Shown: positions 33,067 through 43,158, numbered from the stretch's first letter. The stretch is DNA of 64,000 nucleotides from Pimelobacter simplex (GCA_016803235.1 JADCLI010000009.1:1-64000), one strand, 5' to 3'. Notes: generated by a model from the sequence alone, not told the origin. Numbers and translations are program-made.

Positions 33067-33957
33067 CTAGCCGCCGAGGTCGACGCCGCGCGCCGCCTCG
33101 ACCAGGGCCCGGGCGAGCAGCGACTCCGGTCCGTGGCCGGCGAGGACGAGTCCGACCTGGTGGGTACGGCGCGGCTTCGGCAGCGGGATCGCCCGCAGTC
33201 CCTCGGGCACGCCGAAGGTCGGCAGCCAGGCGTGCGGAACCACGCTGGACAGGCCCATCGACGCGACGTGGGCGTACACGGCCGAGACGGTGTCGGTCTC
33301 GACCACGACGTTGCTGTCGATCCCGGTGTCGGCGAGGTGGCCGTCGATGATCCGCCGGTTCTGCATGTCGCCGGTCAGCAGGCACAGCGGCGAACGGGCC
33401 GCCTCGGCCCAGGTCACCGCGTCGGCGGCGCCGTGCTCGCCGTCGGACGGGGTGAGGAACAGGTACCGCTCCCGGTAGAGCGGGACGACGCGCACCTTGC
33501 CGAGCGGCTCGCCGTCGACGTAGGTCATCCCGACGTCGATGTCGAAGTCGTTGAGGCGGCGCACGATCTCGCGCGACGACATCGACTGCAGCGAGAAGGT
33601 GGTCAGCGGGTGCTGCTCGCGCATCGGTGTCGTCAGCAGGGAGGCGACGCTGAGCGCCGTCGGGATCGCGCCGATCCGCAGGGTGCCGGCGAGGCCCCCG
33701 CGCATCGCGGCGATGGCCTGGTCCAGTGAGTCACGCTCGGCCAGCATCCGCTGCGCCCAGGCCAGGACCTGCACGCCCTCGGGGGTGAACCCCTCGAAGC
33801 GCTGGGCGCGCTTGACGATCTGCACGCCGAGCTCCTGCTCGAGCTTGCGGATGCCTGCGGACAGGGCCGGCTGGGTCACGTGGCACGCCTCGGCGGCCCG
33901 GCCGAAGTGGCCCTCGCGCGACAGTGCGGCGAGGTACTCCAACCGGCGCAGCAGCAT
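33067..33957 (-). CDS. LysR-family transcriptional regulator
   Basis: The 296 residues have an N-terminal winged helix-turn-helix (LRRLEYLAALSREGHFGRAA, then TQPALSAGIRKLEQELG) and a C-terminal effector domain from about 90. It converges on the FdhF/YdeP gene, 17 bases from its stop. I associate this type of LysR gene with formate-dehydrogenase-like oxidoreductases, so it may control that gene through the repeats at 30683-30721. The ATG at 33957 has no strong ribosome site. Confidence 0.88.
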   Translation of the reverse strand: MLLRRLEYLAALSREGHFGRAAEACHVTQPALSAGIRKLEQELGVQIVKRAQRFEGFTPEGVQVLAWAQRMLAERDSLDQAIAAMRGGLAGTLRIGAIPTALSVASLLTTPMREQHPLTTFSLQSMSSREIVRRLNDFDIDVGMTYVDGEPLGKVRVVPLYRERYLFLTPSDGEHGAADAVTWAEAARSPLCLLTGDMQNRRIIDGHLADTGIDSNVVVETDTVSAVYAHVASMGLSSVVPHAWLPTFGVPEGLRAIPLPKPRRTHQVGLVLAGHGPESLLARALVEAARGVDLGG

Positions 33958-33996
33958 GGAGCATCACTACCAGACGCGGGCCTGCCGCGTCCGGGG

Positions 33997-35046
33997 TCAG
34001 GCCACGACGGGTGCCGCCAGCGGGTACGCCGAGGCGACCAGCTCGTCGACCGCGTCGGCCCAGGCGCGGCGCAGCGCCCGCTCCCGGCCGGCCGCGCCGA
34101 GCAGCTGGCGGTGCGGGTCGGCGGCCACCGCGGTGACCGCGCGGACCAGGTCACGGGGGTCGGCGGCGTCGTACAGGACCCCGGTCTGGAGGTGGTCGAC
34201 CACGTCGCGCGCACCGCCGGCCCGCGGCGCGACGACGGGGACGCCGGACGCGCCCGCCTCGCGCAGCGCGTGGCAGTCGGTCTCGTGCTCACCGGGGTGG
34301 ACCAGCACGTCGAGCGTCGGCAGCGCGACGGTCAGGTCGCCCACGGACAGTGGGCCGGTGAACCGGGCGCCCGGCAGCCGCCGCGCCAGCCACTCGCGGT
34401 CGGGCCCGCTGCCGACCACCACGAGCCGGATGCCCGGGACCTCGGCCAGGGCCGCCAGGCGTCGTACGCCGGCCGCCTTGTGCAGGCCACCGACGTACCC
34501 GACGACGACCTTGCTGCTGCCGGACCGCGCGCGCGACCAGGACTGGTGCAGCCAGGGGTCCCTCAGGGTCGGGGTGAACGCGAGGGGGTCGACGCCGGGC
34601 TCCCAGAGCGTGGCGTCGACGCCGAGCTCGGCCGCCCGGTCGACCATCCACGCCGAGGTGACCAGGACCCGGTCGGCGCGCTCGGCGACCTTGGCCCGCC
34701 AGTAGTCGGCGGCCAGGTCGAGGACCGGAGACTGCTCGACGGCGAGGGTCGGCACGCCGGCGCGGGCGGCGTGCTTGAGCGCCTTGCGGCCGACGGCACG
34801 GGGGGAGTGGACCTGCACCAGGTCGGGGGCGAACCGGTCGATCGCGTCGCGCACCTGCGCTCCGGTCGGCTCGAGCGGGCGGACCCGCACGACGTCGCAG
34901 CCGCGGTAGCTCGCAAGCCCCGGTCCGGGCGCGACGATCCGCACCGCGTGGCCGCGGTCGACCAGCCGGTCGACGGTCGCCTTGAGGGTCGTGGTGGTGC
35001 TGTCGACGGCCGGGTAGAAGGACTCGGTGGCCAGGACGATCCGCAT
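33997..35046 (-). CDS. GT4-type glycosyltransferase
   Basis: This 349-residue GT-B glycosyltransferase has an N-terminal acceptor domain starting MRIVLATESFYPAVDSTTTT. In the donor-binding domain, VGYVGGLHKAAGVRRL and HPGEHETDCHALREAGASG-VPVVAPRAGG carry the nucleotide-sugar residues. It resembles the PimB/MgtA-type mannosyltransferases that act on phosphatidylinositol or glycolipids, but the substrate is not proven. The ATG at 35046 is preferred; a GTG two codons earlier is possible. It lies 39 bases upstream of the LysR gene on the same strand. Confidence 0.88.
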   Translation of the reverse strand: MRIVLATESFYPAVDSTTTTLKATVDRLVDRGHAVRIVAPGPGLASYRGCDVVRVRPLEPTGAQVRDAIDRFAPDLVQVHSPRAVGRKALKHAARAGVPTLAVEQSPVLDLAADYWRAKVAERADRVLVTSAWMVDRAAELGVDATLWEPGVDPLAFTPTLRDPWLHQSWSRARSGSSKVVVGYVGGLHKAAGVRRLAALAEVPGIRLVVVGSGPDREWLARRLPGARFTGPLSVGDLTVALPTLDVLVHPGEHETDCHALREAGASGVPVVAPRAGGARDVVDHLQTGVLYDAADPRDLVRAVTAVAADPHRQLLGAAGRERALRRAWADAVDELVASAYPLAAPVVA

Positions 35047-35127
35047 GGGCACAGCGTGGCTCGCCGCGGTGACGGGGCCTCACGCACCCGGTGTACGGCG
35101 GGTGGCTCGTGAGCGAATCCTGGCCGA

Positions 35128-36651
35128 TCAGCTGACGCCCTTGTCCTCCTTGGTCTGGGACTCGGCCTCCTCGGCCAGGGTGTTCAGCTCCGTCATCGCC
35201 CGGCGGGCCGCCCCGTCGGTCGTGTCGAAGTCGTGGAGGATGAGGATGCACTTCTTGCCGACCTCGTGCATCTCGGCTCCGTTGTTCTCCAGCAGCGCCA
35301 CCAGGACGTTGACCATGCCGCTGAAGGCCTCGAAGTGGCCGAAGGCGCCGCCCTTGGCTCCGACCACGCCCCGTGACCACGCTGCCCGCTCGGGAGCGCC
35401 CTTGAGCTTGGCCGCGACGTCGTCGCAGTGGTCGCCGATGAGCTCGTAGCGCCCGGAGACGCGCTTCAGGGCCGCGTCGGTGACCTGGACGTTGACCCGC
35501 TGGCCGTTCACGTTGGTGTAGATGCCGTGCTCACCGGCGTTGAGGAATTCCGTGGGGTTCTTCAGGTCGAAGGAGGTGGTGACCACCCGGTTGTTCCCCT
35601 CCTGCTGCGTCGCGCTCGTGATCGCGTTCTCGGCGCAGGTGGCGAAGGCGGCCTCGGTCTCGTCGACATCCTCCAGCAGGCCGGTGACCGCCTTCCAGAA
35701 GGAGGCGTCGAGCGCCTGGTACGACGAGCCGTCCAGCGTGTACTGGTACGGGGCGGGCGCGGGTGGCAGGAACCCCTTCACGATCCCGTGCAGGGTCGAG
35801 GCCTTCCCGATCACGCTGGCGACGCCCTTCGGGAGCGACAGCAGGCCGCTGGCGTCCGCGACCGACTGGACCACGTCGAACACCTCACCGGCACTGACCT
35901 CGTTGCCCTCGGAGAAGGCGTGGAAGTCCGCCGTGGCGGTGTCGATCAGCTTGGACAGGTCGCGGTGGTAGCGGGCCCACACCTGCGCCTCACCGGCGAC
36001 GAGGACGCCGCTGACGACGGCCAGGGCGTGTAGGCCGGTCATCACGTCGGAGATGCGGTTGGCGCCGTAGAGCTCGCGGAGCCGGATGACCGCCATGCCG
36101 TCCAGGTCGCCCAGCTCGGCCTCGATCTCGGAGATGTACTCGGGCACGAGGACGTTGCCGATCTCGGTCTTGGTGTCGGCCTCCTCGCCGGTGGTGCGCA
36201 CCTCGCCGGAGACCGACAGCTCCTGCATCGCGTACTGGGCGACTGAGATCTGGTCGTCGAAGTCCTCGGCGCGGGGGGCCTGCCCGCCCTCACCCTTGCT
36301 CAGCATGGGGGTCAGATAGGTGCTCACCATCTGCTTGATCGGCTCGTACACCTGGCCGACCGCGTCGAAGTAGTCGAAGCCGAGGTCGGGGTCGTCGCCG
36401 ATCAGGCCGCCGTCCTTGGTCCAGTGCCCACCGGGGTAGCTCACGTACAGCCGCTCGGACTGGTGCCGGATGGTCGGGCGGGGCGTGATGATCTCGAAGC
36501 GCCCCTCCTTGCAGGAGCCGTCGACCACGCCCCCGCCGCTGCGGCGCATGCACGCGTCGATCATCGCCTCGGCCAGCGCGTCGAGGTCGGACGAGGTGGC
36601 GTACGTGACCGAGCCCTCGAAGTTGGGGAAGTCGATGTCTTCGCCTGTCAT
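35128..36651 (-). CDS. Large helical protein of unknown function, module copy A (T7SS substrate-like)
   Basis: The 507 residues have no signal peptide and are mostly predicted helical, with an acidic C-terminus. A central segment, SGVLVAGEAQVWARYHRDL (about 210-230), resembles the product of the gene at 44223 (SALSVSCRAQSEVWGRTATD). The C-terminal block with FEAFSGMVNVLVALLENNG and HDFDTTDGAARRAM also aligns in style with that protein. This C-terminal pattern recalls EspC-like type VII secretion substrates. The membrane-anchored partner gene is 47 bases upstream on the same strand. The ATG is preceded by GGGAGCATTCC. Function unknown. Confidence 0.82.
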   Translation of the reverse strand: MTGEDIDFPNFEGSVTYATSSDLDALAEAMIDACMRRSGGGVVDGSCKEGRFEIITPRPTIRHQSERLYVSYPGGHWTKDGGLIGDDPDLGFDYFDAVGQVYEPIKQMVSTYLTPMLSKGEGGQAPRAEDFDDQISVAQYAMQELSVSGEVRTTGEEADTKTEIGNVLVPEYISEIEAELGDLDGMAVIRLRELYGANRISDVMTGLHALAVVSGVLVAGEAQVWARYHRDLSKLIDTATADFHAFSEGNEVSAGEVFDVVQSVADASGLLSLPKGVASVIGKASTLHGIVKGFLPPAPAPYQYTLDGSSYQALDASFWKAVTGLLEDVDETEAAFATCAENAITSATQQEGNNRVVTTSFDLKNPTEFLNAGEHGIYTNVNGQRVNVQVTDAALKRVSGRYELIGDHCDDVAAKLKGAPERAAWSRGVVGAKGGAFGHFEAFSGMVNVLVALLENNGAEMHEVGKKCILILHDFDTTDGAARRAMTELNTLAEEAESQTKEDKGVS

Positions 36652-36698
36652 GGAATGCTCCCGGAGGTGTCGATGAGTCGTGTGCGCTCGGTCTGCGC

Positions 36699-37790
36699 TC
36701 AGCGCTGGAGGTGGAAGGTCTGGTCGACCCCGAACCGGATCGCCGCGGGTCCGGCGGTCGTCCCGGCGGAGCGGGTCGCGGTCATCGGCGCGGCGACGTG
36801 CAGGGTCTCGTCGGTCTCGTCGGTGTCGTCGGCGGCGGAGTCGAACACCCAGGTCCCGGTCCGCGCGGCCTCGCCGTCGGCGCCGGACCGAGGCGTCCGG
36901 ACGGCCTCGGCCGCGCCCAGGGACACGACCACGGGGTCGCGCCGCACCCGGTAGCGCGCGCCGGTCGGGATCCAGCGGACCGAGCGCGGTGCGGTGACGG
37001 TCACGTCGACCACGCTCCAGGTCCGACCGTCCTCCGCCCAGCCCAGGTCGGGCAGGTAGGGAGTGCGGGTCAACGGGTCGACCCGGCAGTAGATCGAGCC
37101 CCGCCCGGCGTCGACGTACTCGATCCGGGTGGTGCTGTCAGGGGTGCGCCGCGCGTCGCAGTCCTCGTCGGTCCCGAGCGTCTGCGGCCCGTCGGGGTAC
37201 AACGACGCGGCGCGGCCCGCCTCGACCTGCCCGGATGCCATGTCGACGCGCTGCGTCTCGTCCTCGTAGCTCACCTCGAACCCGAGGTCATCGCCGTCGC
37301 CCGCGACGACGACGATGAAGGATGCCTCGGGGAACAGGCCGGAGCCGGCGGCCTCGTGGAGGTCGACGTCCGGCTCGCCGAGGTCGGTGCGCTCGCCTCC
37401 CGCGGTCACCGCGAGGGAGAAGGTCGTCGGGTACCCGAGGAGGTCGTCGTAGGACAGGGTGGGCCGGAAGCTCCACGCGACCGGCACGATCTTCGAGCCA
37501 CCGACCGCGCGGAGGGAGCCGTCCTCGTCCTTGCCGACCCGCCCGGCCGCGATCTCCTCGATCGGCGCACCCGACGAGAGCCGCACCGTGCCGATGGGCA
37601 GCTGGACCTCGACCTCGTGGGTCATCTCCTTGCCGGAGCTCCCTTCGGCGACGAAGCCGGCTTCGAGCTCGCCACCGCCTCGGAGCGTGAGGATCGTGAC
37701 CCCGGCCGCGACGGCCAGGAGTACGGCGACGACGGCCGTCCAGACGATCTTCATGTTCCCGAGCATCCTGTCCTCATCGTCCCTGCCCAC
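36699..37790 (-). CDS. Membrane-anchored beta-rich protein, module copy A
   Basis: The 363-residue protein has one N-terminal membrane anchor (about 14-36) and a large outer domain. It is clearly paralogous to the lipoprotein at 45647. Both share VQLPxGxV...GAP, PVA...YDDLxGxP, DDLxFxVxxxxxxQxVDxAxGQ, AAxLY and LGWAxxxxTW in the same order. The GTG start has AAGGAG seven bases upstream. It is transcribed with the helical protein downstream. The function is unknown; a surface partner or receptor of the helical protein is my inference. Confidence 0.82.
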   Translation of the reverse strand: MGRDDEDRMLGNMKIVWTAVVAVLLAVAAGVTILTLRGGGELEAGFVAEGSSGKEMTHEVEVQLPIGTVRLSSGAPIEEIAAGRVGKDEDGSLRAVGGSKIVPVAWSFRPTLSYDDLLGYPTTFSLAVTAGGERTDLGEPDVDLHEAAGSGLFPEASFIVVVAGDGDDLGFEVSYEDETQRVDMASGQVEAGRAASLYPDGPQTLGTDEDCDARRTPDSTTRIEYVDAGRGSIYCRVDPLTRTPYLPDLGWAEDGRTWSVVDVTVTAPRSVRWIPTGARYRVRRDPVVVSLGAAEAVRTPRSGADGEAARTGTWVFDSAADDTDETDETLHVAAPMTATRSAGTTAGPAAIRFGVDQTFHLQR

Positions 37791-37866
37791 GGCCGGGCTC
37801 CTTGCTTGTTGCCGTCGCGCTCGGCGCCCAAACCTGAGGGCCGCGAACGTTGTCGGTGCTGCGGCC

Positions 37867-37872
37867 TAGTGT
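37867..37872 (+). promoter_or_regulatory. -10 element of the VOC gene (leaderless)
   Basis: TAGTGT ends six bases before the ATG at 37879 and no ribosome site is present. Confidence 0.5.
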
Positions 37873-37878
37873 CGCGAC

Positions 37879-38262
37879 ATGGACATGAAGCTCGAGCTGG
37901 TGACCGTGCCCGTGACCGACGTCGACCGGGCGAAGGAGTTCTACGTGCGGGTCGGCTTCAACGCCGACCACGACCACACCGTCAGCGAGGACGTCCGGTT
38001 CGTGCAGCTCACGCCACCGGGATCGGCCTGCTCGATCGCGATCGGGAAGGGGCTGACCACCATGGCGCCGGGTTCGCTCGAGAACCTCCAGATGGTGGTC
38101 GCCGACGCCGACGCGGTGCGCGCCGACCTGGCCGGCCGCGGCATCGACGTGACGCCCGTGGACGACCAGCCGTGGGGCCGGTTCGTGTACTTCGCCGATC
38201 CCGACGGCAACCGGTGGTCCCTCCAGCAGCTGCCCCAGTGGTCGGGGCAGGCCGCCGACTGA
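37879..38262 (+). CDS. VOC (glyoxalase/bleomycin resistance) family protein
   Basis: The 127-residue protein shows two beta-alpha-beta-beta-beta halves of the vicinal-oxygen-chelate fold. The first starts with VTVPVTDVDRAKEFYVRVGF and the second ends with YFADPDGNRWSLQQ. Such proteins bind a metal and act as small dioxygenases, isomerases or drug-binding proteins; the substrate is unknown here. The ATG follows a TAGTGT hexamer by six bases. It converges on a broken membrane gene six bases downstream. Confidence 0.88.
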   Translation: MDMKLELVTVPVTDVDRAKEFYVRVGFNADHDHTVSEDVRFVQLTPPGSACSIAIGKGLTTMAPGSLENLQMVVADADAVRADLAGRGIDVTPVDDQPWGRFVYFADPDGNRWSLQQLPQWSGQAAD

Positions 38263-38268
38263 CCGGCG

Positions 38269-38708
38269 CTACTCCGGGACGGGGTCCGCGGCGGCCGCGT
38301 CCTCGGCGCCGACAGTGCGCGGCGGCAGCTGGCCCTCCTGGATGGCGCGGGCGACCGAGCGGATCCGCTCGCCGCTCTCGCGCCAGCTGCCCACGGGGCG
38401 TCCCACCAGATCGTGAAGCCCCGGCGGGCCTCGATGGTCCAGTGCGCGCCGAAGGCCACGCGGGCCAGCGCCGCGAACGGGATCAGCAGCAGGAGCAGCA
38501 CGAGCTCGAACGCCACGAACAGCGCCAGGATGACGAACGGCAGCGCGAGGATCAGCAGGACGATCGCGATGATCGCGCTGACCGGGTCGTCGCCGAGCCC
38601 GTTGAGGCCGTCGAGCGGACCGGCATCGGGTGCCCTGAGGCGTCGTCGCCACGGCACCCAGCGCCGGGTCACTCGCCAGGACTGTCCCTCGGGGTCACGC
38701 ACCTTCAC
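38269..38708 (-). pseudogene. Membrane protein paralogue broken by a frameshift
   Basis: From the GTG at 38708 the frame reads like its intact neighbour (KVRDPEGQSWRVTRRWVPWR, then two membrane spans and HWTIEARRGF). After TIWWDAP it loses coding character. The matching end, VGSWRESGERIRSVARAI, continues in another frame to the stop at 38269. One missing base in the G run at 38395-38398 explains it, since the intact paralogue reads VGDWRESGARI here. It may be a real pseudogene or a sequence error. Confidence 0.75.
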
Positions 38709-39147
38709 GCGGTGGATCGTAGGGCGTCGGCGGTCGCACCTCGGGCTCCCCGGAGCCGAGGGTCTGCATCGGTGCGTCGCCGCGCTCGATGGCGGCGGCG
38801 ACCGCATGGATCCGCGCGCCGCTCTCCCGCCAGTCGCCGACCTCTTCCTCCCAGTGGGGCTGGTAGCCCAGCCGGGCCTCGATCCACCAGCGCTTCCCGA
38901 AGGCCATCCGGGCCACCGTGACGACCGGGAGCAGCAGCACCAGGAGCACCAGCTCGCCACCGGACAGCAGGACGAAGCTGAGCACGGGGAGGATCACGAG
39001 CCCGAACACCAGCGCGACCACGAAGCCGAGTGGGCCGTCCACCATGTCGAACGAGAGGCTGGGGCCGAGCGCTCGGCGGCGCGGTCGCCACGGCAGCCAG
39101 CGCCGGGTCACCCGCCACGTGCGCCCGTCGGGATCGACGACCTTCAT
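38695..39147 (-). CDS. Two-span membrane protein, intact member of a tandem pair
   Basis: The 150-residue protein has an N-terminal KVVDPDGRTWRVTRRWLPWR block. Two hydrophobic spans follow (about 40-85), then a soluble end with WRESGARIHAVAAAIERG. It is a tandem duplicate of the frameshifted gene downstream, with which it overlaps by 14 bases. A TAGGTT hexamer ends six bases before the ATG, so it may be leaderless. The family is unknown to me; a structural role in the envelope is possible. Confidence 0.8.
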   Translation of the reverse strand: MKVVDPDGRTWRVTRRWLPWRPRRRALGPSLSFDMVDGPLGFVVALVFGLVILPVLSFVLLSGGELVLLVLLLPVVTVARMAFGKRWWIEARLGYQPHWEEEVGDWRESGARIHAVAAAIERGDAPMQTLGSGEPEVRPPTPYDPPREGA

Positions 39148-39153
39148 GGACAG

Positions 39154-39159
39154 AACCTA
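39154..39159 (-). promoter_or_regulatory. -10 element of the tandem membrane genes (leaderless)
   Basis: TAGGTT on the minus strand ends six bases before the ATG at 39147. Confidence 0.5.
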
Positions 39160-39170
39160 ACGAATGCTTG

Positions 39171-39211
39171 GTGAGTCTCCGGCTACCTTCCGGTAGCCGG
39201 AGATATCTCAC
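39171..39211. repeat. Long inverted repeat between divergent promoters
   Basis: TCTCCGGCTACC (39176-39187) and GGTAGCCGGAGA (39192-39203) form a perfect 12-base stem with a TTCC loop. GTGAG and CTCAC extend it outward after a 3-base bulge. It lies upstream of both divergent genes, so it does not sit where a terminator of either would. It may be an operator, a transcription insulator or a small repeat element. Confidence 0.6.
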
Positions 39212-39217
39212 ACCTCG

Positions 39218-39236
39218 GTAACAGGGCCGCTGTCAC
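39218..39236. promoter_or_regulatory. Candidate operator at the mutA promoter
   Basis: GTAACAG-GGCCG-CTGTCAC is a near-perfect inverted repeat (six of seven bases) just upstream of the TAGGCT -10 of mutA. A regulator of propionate or methylmalonyl-CoA metabolism could bind here. Confidence 0.4.
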
Positions 39237-39239
39237 GGA

Positions 39240-39245
39240 TAGGCT
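39240..39245 (+). promoter_or_regulatory. -10 element of mutAB-meaB (leaderless)
   Basis: TAGGCT ends eight bases before the GTG at 39254 and no ribosome site is seen. Confidence 0.55.
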
Positions 39246-39253
39246 TGCCGCTT

Positions 39254-40996
39254 GTGACTGACTCGCCCCTGACGCTGGCGCAGCCCGAGGACGCGCACAC
39301 GCGCGCCGAGTGGGAAGCCGCCACGGCCGCCGTGCTGCGCAAGACGCGCAAGCTCGGCGACAGCGACCCCGACAGCGCCGTGTGGGACAAGCTGACCCGC
39401 ACCACCCTCGACGGCATCGGCATCACGCCGCTCGGCCTGCCCGGCGGACCCGCGACCGCCGTGCGCCCCACCCGCCACGGCGCGTGGGACATCCGCAGCC
39501 TGGTCTCCGGCCCCGACGCCAAGCTCGCCAACGAGGCGGCCCTGGTCGACCTCGACGGTGGCGTGACCAGCCTGTGGCTGGCCGCCGACGCTGACACCGA
39601 CGTGGCCGCGACCCTGAAGGACGTGCTGCTCGACCTGGCACCCGTCGTCCTCGACGCGCCGTCGGCGACGACGCAGGTGGCGGAGGCCTTCCTGGGCCTG
39701 CCGGGCGCCAAGCATCCCGACAGCAACCTCGGCATCGACCCGCTCGGCGTCATGCTGCGCGACATCCCGCTCGCGGTCGACGAGGCGGTCGCGGAGCTGC
39801 AGACGCTGGCCCGCAAGGCCGACCAGCACGACGTCCGCGCCATCGTCGTCGACGCCACCGCGGCCCACGACCTCGGCGCCAGCGACGCGCAGGAGCTCGG
39901 CTGGTCCGTCGCCGTCGGCGTCGCGTACCTCCGCTGGCTCACCGACCACGGTCTTTCCGTGACCGACGCCGCGAACCAGGTCGAGTTCCGCTATGCCGCC
40001 ACCGACGAGCAGTTCCCGACCATCGCCAAGCTGCGCGCCGCCCGCGTCCTGTGGGCCCGGGTGCTCGAGCTCAGCGGGGTCGAGGCGCCCGTGGCCCAGC
40101 GCCAGCACGCCGTCACCAGCCGGCCGATGCTCAGCAAGTACGACCCCTACGTCAACATGCTGCGCGGCACCGTCGCGGCCTTCGCCGCCGGCGTCGGTGG
40201 CGCCGACGCCGTCACGGTGCTGCCCTTCGACAGCGCCAACGGCCGCCCCGACGCCTTCGGCCGCCGGATCGCCCGCAACGTCAACCACCTCCTCATCGAC
40301 GAGTCCCACGTCGCCGCGGTCGCCGACCCCGCCGGCGGTGCGTACGCCGTCGAGCAGCTCACCGCCGACCTGGCGGCCGCCGGCTGGGCGGAGTTCCAGC
40401 AGCTCGAGGCCGAGTGGGAGGGCGGCCACGACTTCGACCCGTTCCGGGCCCGCATCGCCGCCGTCGTCGAGAGGCGCGAGGCCGACATCGCCCGCCGCAA
40501 GCGGCCGCTGACGGGGCTCAGCGAGTTCCCGAACCTCGGTGAGGCACTGCCCGTGCGCGATGCCGACCCGCTCAACGACCGGGTCCGCCGCTACGGCGCG
40601 TCCTTCGAGGCGCTGCGCGACGAGCCTGCGGCCCAGCCGGTCTTCCTCGCCACGCTCGGCACCATCGCCCAGCACACCGCCCGCGCCACCTTCGTGAGCA
40701 ACCTGCTCGCCGCCGGTGGCATCGCGGTCGAGGTCGCCGGGCCGACCTCCGGCGTCGAGGACCTGGTCGCGGCGTACCGCTCGGCGGGCACGCTGCCGGT
40801 CGTCTGCCTCGCCGGCACCGACGCGGCCTACGGCGAGTGGGGCTCCGCCGCGATCGCGGGATTGCGCGAGGCGGGCGCCCAGCACGTGATCATCGCCGGC
40901 AAGCCGGACGCCGTGGACGCGGAGGTCGACGACGCCGCTGCCATGGGCGTCGACGCCCTGGCGTTCCTGACCGCCACGAGGGAGAAGCTGGCATGA
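39254..40996 (+). CDS. mutA: Methylmalonyl-CoA mutase small subunit
   Basis: MutA is the non-catalytic subunit of the actinobacterial heterodimeric mutase that interconverts methylmalonyl-CoA and succinyl-CoA. The 580 residues keep the barrel and B12-domain layout, but the DxHxxG cobalamin-binding motif is absent, as expected. [24 protein letters not shown] is a typical segment. The GTG at 39254 is chosen over the TTG at 39245 because the -10 hexamer ends at 39245. mutB overlaps the stop (ATGA). Confidence 0.95.
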   Translation: MTDSPLTLAQPEDAHTRAEWEAATAAVLRKTRKLGDSDPDSAVWDKLTRTTLDGIGITPLGLPGGPATAVRPTRHGAWDIRSLVSGPDAKLANEAALVDLDGGVTSLWLAADADTDVAATLKDVLLDLAPVVLDAPSATTQVAEAFLGLPGAKHPDSNLGIDPLGVMLRDIPLAVDEAVAELQTLARKADQHDVRAIVVDATAAHDLGASDAQELGWSVAVGVAYLRWLTDHGLSVTDAANQVEFRYAATDEQFPTIAKLRAARVLWARVLELSGVEAPVAQRQHAVTSRPMLSKYDPYVNMLRGTVAAFAAGVGGADAVTVLPFDSANGRPDAFGRRIARNVNHLLIDESHVAAVADPAGGAYAVEQLTADLAAAGWAEFQQLEAEWEGGHDFDPFRARIAAVVERREADIARRKRPLTGLSEFPNLGEALPVRDADPLNDRVRRYGASFEALRDEPAAQPVFLATLGTIAQHTARATFVSNLLAAGGIAVEVAGPTSGVEDLVAAYRSAGTLPVVCLAGTDAAYGEWGSAAIAGLREAGAQHVIIAGKPDAVDAEVDDAAAMGVDALAFLTATREKLA

Positions 40997-43158
40997 CGAT
41001 TCCCAAGAGCTTCGCGGGCCTCTCGCTCGCTCCGGACGCCGCCGCTGCCGCCGCGCCGCAGGCGCCGAGCGGTGAGGGTTGGAAGAGCCCCGAGGGCATC
41101 GAGATCGCGCCGTCGTACGGCCCCGAGGACCTCGCCGGCCTCGACGCGCTCGACACCTACCCGGGCCTGAGCCCGTTCCTGCGCGGGCCCTACCCGACGA
41201 TGTACACCACCCAGCCGTGGACGATCCGGCAGTACGCCGGGTTCTCCACCGCCGAGGAGTCCAACGCCTTCTACCGCCGCAACCTCGCGGCCGGCCAGAA
41301 GGGCCTGTCGGTCGCGTTCGACCTGGCGACCCACCGCGGCTACGACTCCGACCACCCGCGGGTGCGCGGCGACGTCGGCATGGCCGGCGTGGCGATCGAC
41401 TCCATCTACGACACCCGCACCCTGTTCGACGGCATCCCGCTCGACCAGATGTCGGTGTCGATGACGATGAACGGCGCGGTGCTCCCGGTGCTCGCGCTCT
41501 ACATCGCCGCCGCCGAGGAGCAGGGGGTGAAGCCGGAGCAGCTCTCGGGGACCATCCAGAACGACATCCTCAAGGAGTTCATGGTCCGCAACACCTACAT
41601 CTACCCGCCGGCGCCGTCGATGCGGATCATCTCCGACATCTTCGCCTTCACCAGCCAGAAGATGCCGCGGTTCAACTCGATCTCGATCTCCGGCTACCAC
41701 ATGCAGGAGGCCGGGGCGACCGCCGACCTCGAGCTCGCCTACACGCTGGCCGACGGTGTCGAGTACATCCACGCCGGCCTCGAGTCCGGCCTGACCATCG
41801 ACCAGTTCGCGCCCCGCCTGTCCTTCTTCTGGGCGATCGGCATGAACTTCTACATGGAGGTCGCGAAGATGCGCGCGGCCCGGGCGCTGTGGAGCCGGCT
41901 GGTGCGCCAGTTCGACCCGCAGAACCCGAAGTCGCTCTCGCTGCGCACGCACTCGCAGACCTCCGGCTGGTCGCTGACCGCGCAGGACGTGTTCAACAAC
42001 GTCGGGCGCACCGCGATCGAGGCGATGGCCGCGACCCAGGGTCACACCCAGTCGCTGCACACCAACGCGCTGGACGAGGCGATCGCGCTGCCGACGGACT
42101 TCTCCGCCCGCATCGCCCGCAACACCCAGCTGCTGCTGCAGCAGGAGAGCGGGACGACGTACTCCATCGACCCGTGGGCCGGCTCCTACTACGTCGAGAA
42201 GCTCACCCACGACCTCGCCGAGCGGGCGTGGGCGCACATCCAGGAGGCCGAGGCCGCCGGCGGCATGGCCGCCGCCATCGAGCAGGGCATCCCGAAGATG
42301 CGCATCGAGGAGGCCGCGGCCCGCACCCAGGCGCGGATCGACTCCGGCTCGCAGAAGGTGATCGGCGTCAACACCTTCCGGCTGCCCGCCGAGGACCCGC
42401 TCGAGGTGCTCAAGGTCGACAACGACGAGGTCTACCGCCAGCAGGTCGCCAAGCTCGAGCGCCTTCGCGCCGAGCGCAACAGCGCGGACGTCGAGGCCGC
42501 CCTGCACGCGCTCACCCGCAGCGCCGAGAGCGGCGACGGCAACCTGCTCGACCTCGCCGTCAACGCCGCCCGCGCGAAGGCCACCGTCGGCGAGATCTCG
42601 GATGCGATGGAGAAGGTCTACGGGCGCCACCAGGCGGTCATCCGTACGATCAGCGGCGTGTACCGCGACGAGGCCGACCTGGCCAACGACGGCGAGGGCG
42701 ACACCCTCGTCGCCCAGGCTCGTGAGGCGACCGACGAGTTCGCCGAGGCCGAGGGGCGCCGCCCGCGCATCCTGGTCGCCAAGATGGGCCAGGACGGCCA
42801 CGACCGCGGTCAGAAGGTCGTCGTCTCGGCCTTCGCCGACCTCGGCTTCGACGTCGACGTCGGCCCGCTGTTCTCCACGCCCGAGGAGGTCGCGCAGCAG
42901 GCGATCGACGCCGACGTGCACATCGTCGGTGTGTCGTCGCTCGCCGCCGGCCACCTCACCCTGCTGCCCGCGCTCAAGAAGGCGCTGGCCGAGCAGGGCC
43001 GTGACGACATCATGGTCGTCATCGGTGGCGTGATCCCGCCGGACGACGTCCCCACCCTCAAGGACATGGGCGCCGCGGCGGTGTTCCTCCCCGGCACGGT
43101 GATCGCGGAGTCCGCGCTCGACCTGCTGGCGAGGCTGCGCGAGTCCCTCGGGCACTGA
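40993..43158 (+). CDS. mutB: Methylmalonyl-CoA mutase large (catalytic) subunit
   Basis: MutB carries the adenosylcobalamin and the active site. The 721 residues have an N-terminal barrel ([39 protein letters not shown]) and a C-terminal B12 domain. The cobalt-coordinating His603 is in DGHDRG (601-606). [20 protein letters not shown] is also conserved. The ATG overlaps the mutA stop, and meaB overlaps this stop by one base, so all three are translated together. The product succinyl-CoA feeds SucCD. Confidence 0.98.
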   Translation: MTIPKSFAGLSLAPDAAAAAAPQAPSGEGWKSPEGIEIAPSYGPEDLAGLDALDTYPGLSPFLRGPYPTMYTTQPWTIRQYAGFSTAEESNAFYRRNLAAGQKGLSVAFDLATHRGYDSDHPRVRGDVGMAGVAIDSIYDTRTLFDGIPLDQMSVSMTMNGAVLPVLALYIAAAEEQGVKPEQLSGTIQNDILKEFMVRNTYIYPPAPSMRIISDIFAFTSQKMPRFNSISISGYHMQEAGATADLELAYTLADGVEYIHAGLESGLTIDQFAPRLSFFWAIGMNFYMEVAKMRAARALWSRLVRQFDPQNPKSLSLRTHSQTSGWSLTAQDVFNNVGRTAIEAMAATQGHTQSLHTNALDEAIALPTDFSARIARNTQLLLQQESGTTYSIDPWAGSYYVEKLTHDLAERAWAHIQEAEAAGGMAAAIEQGIPKMRIEEAAARTQARIDSGSQKVIGVNTFRLPAEDPLEVLKVDNDEVYRQQVAKLERLRAERNSADVEAALHALTRSAESGDGNLLDLAVNAARAKATVGEISDAMEKVYGRHQAVIRTISGVYRDEADLANDGEGDTLVAQAREATDEFAEAEGRRPRILVAKMGQDGHDRGQKVVVSAFADLGFDVDVGPLFSTPEEVAQQAIDADVHIVGVSSLAAGHLTLLPALKKALAEQGRDDIMVVIGGVIPPDDVPTLKDMGAAAVFLPGTVIAESALDLLARLRESLGH

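Noticed and set aside
39148..39253. Cobalamin riboswitch before mutA, whose product pairs with a B12 enzyme
   Set aside because: The space is about 100 bases, too short, there is no B12-box sequence, and the promoter is directly before the start codon.
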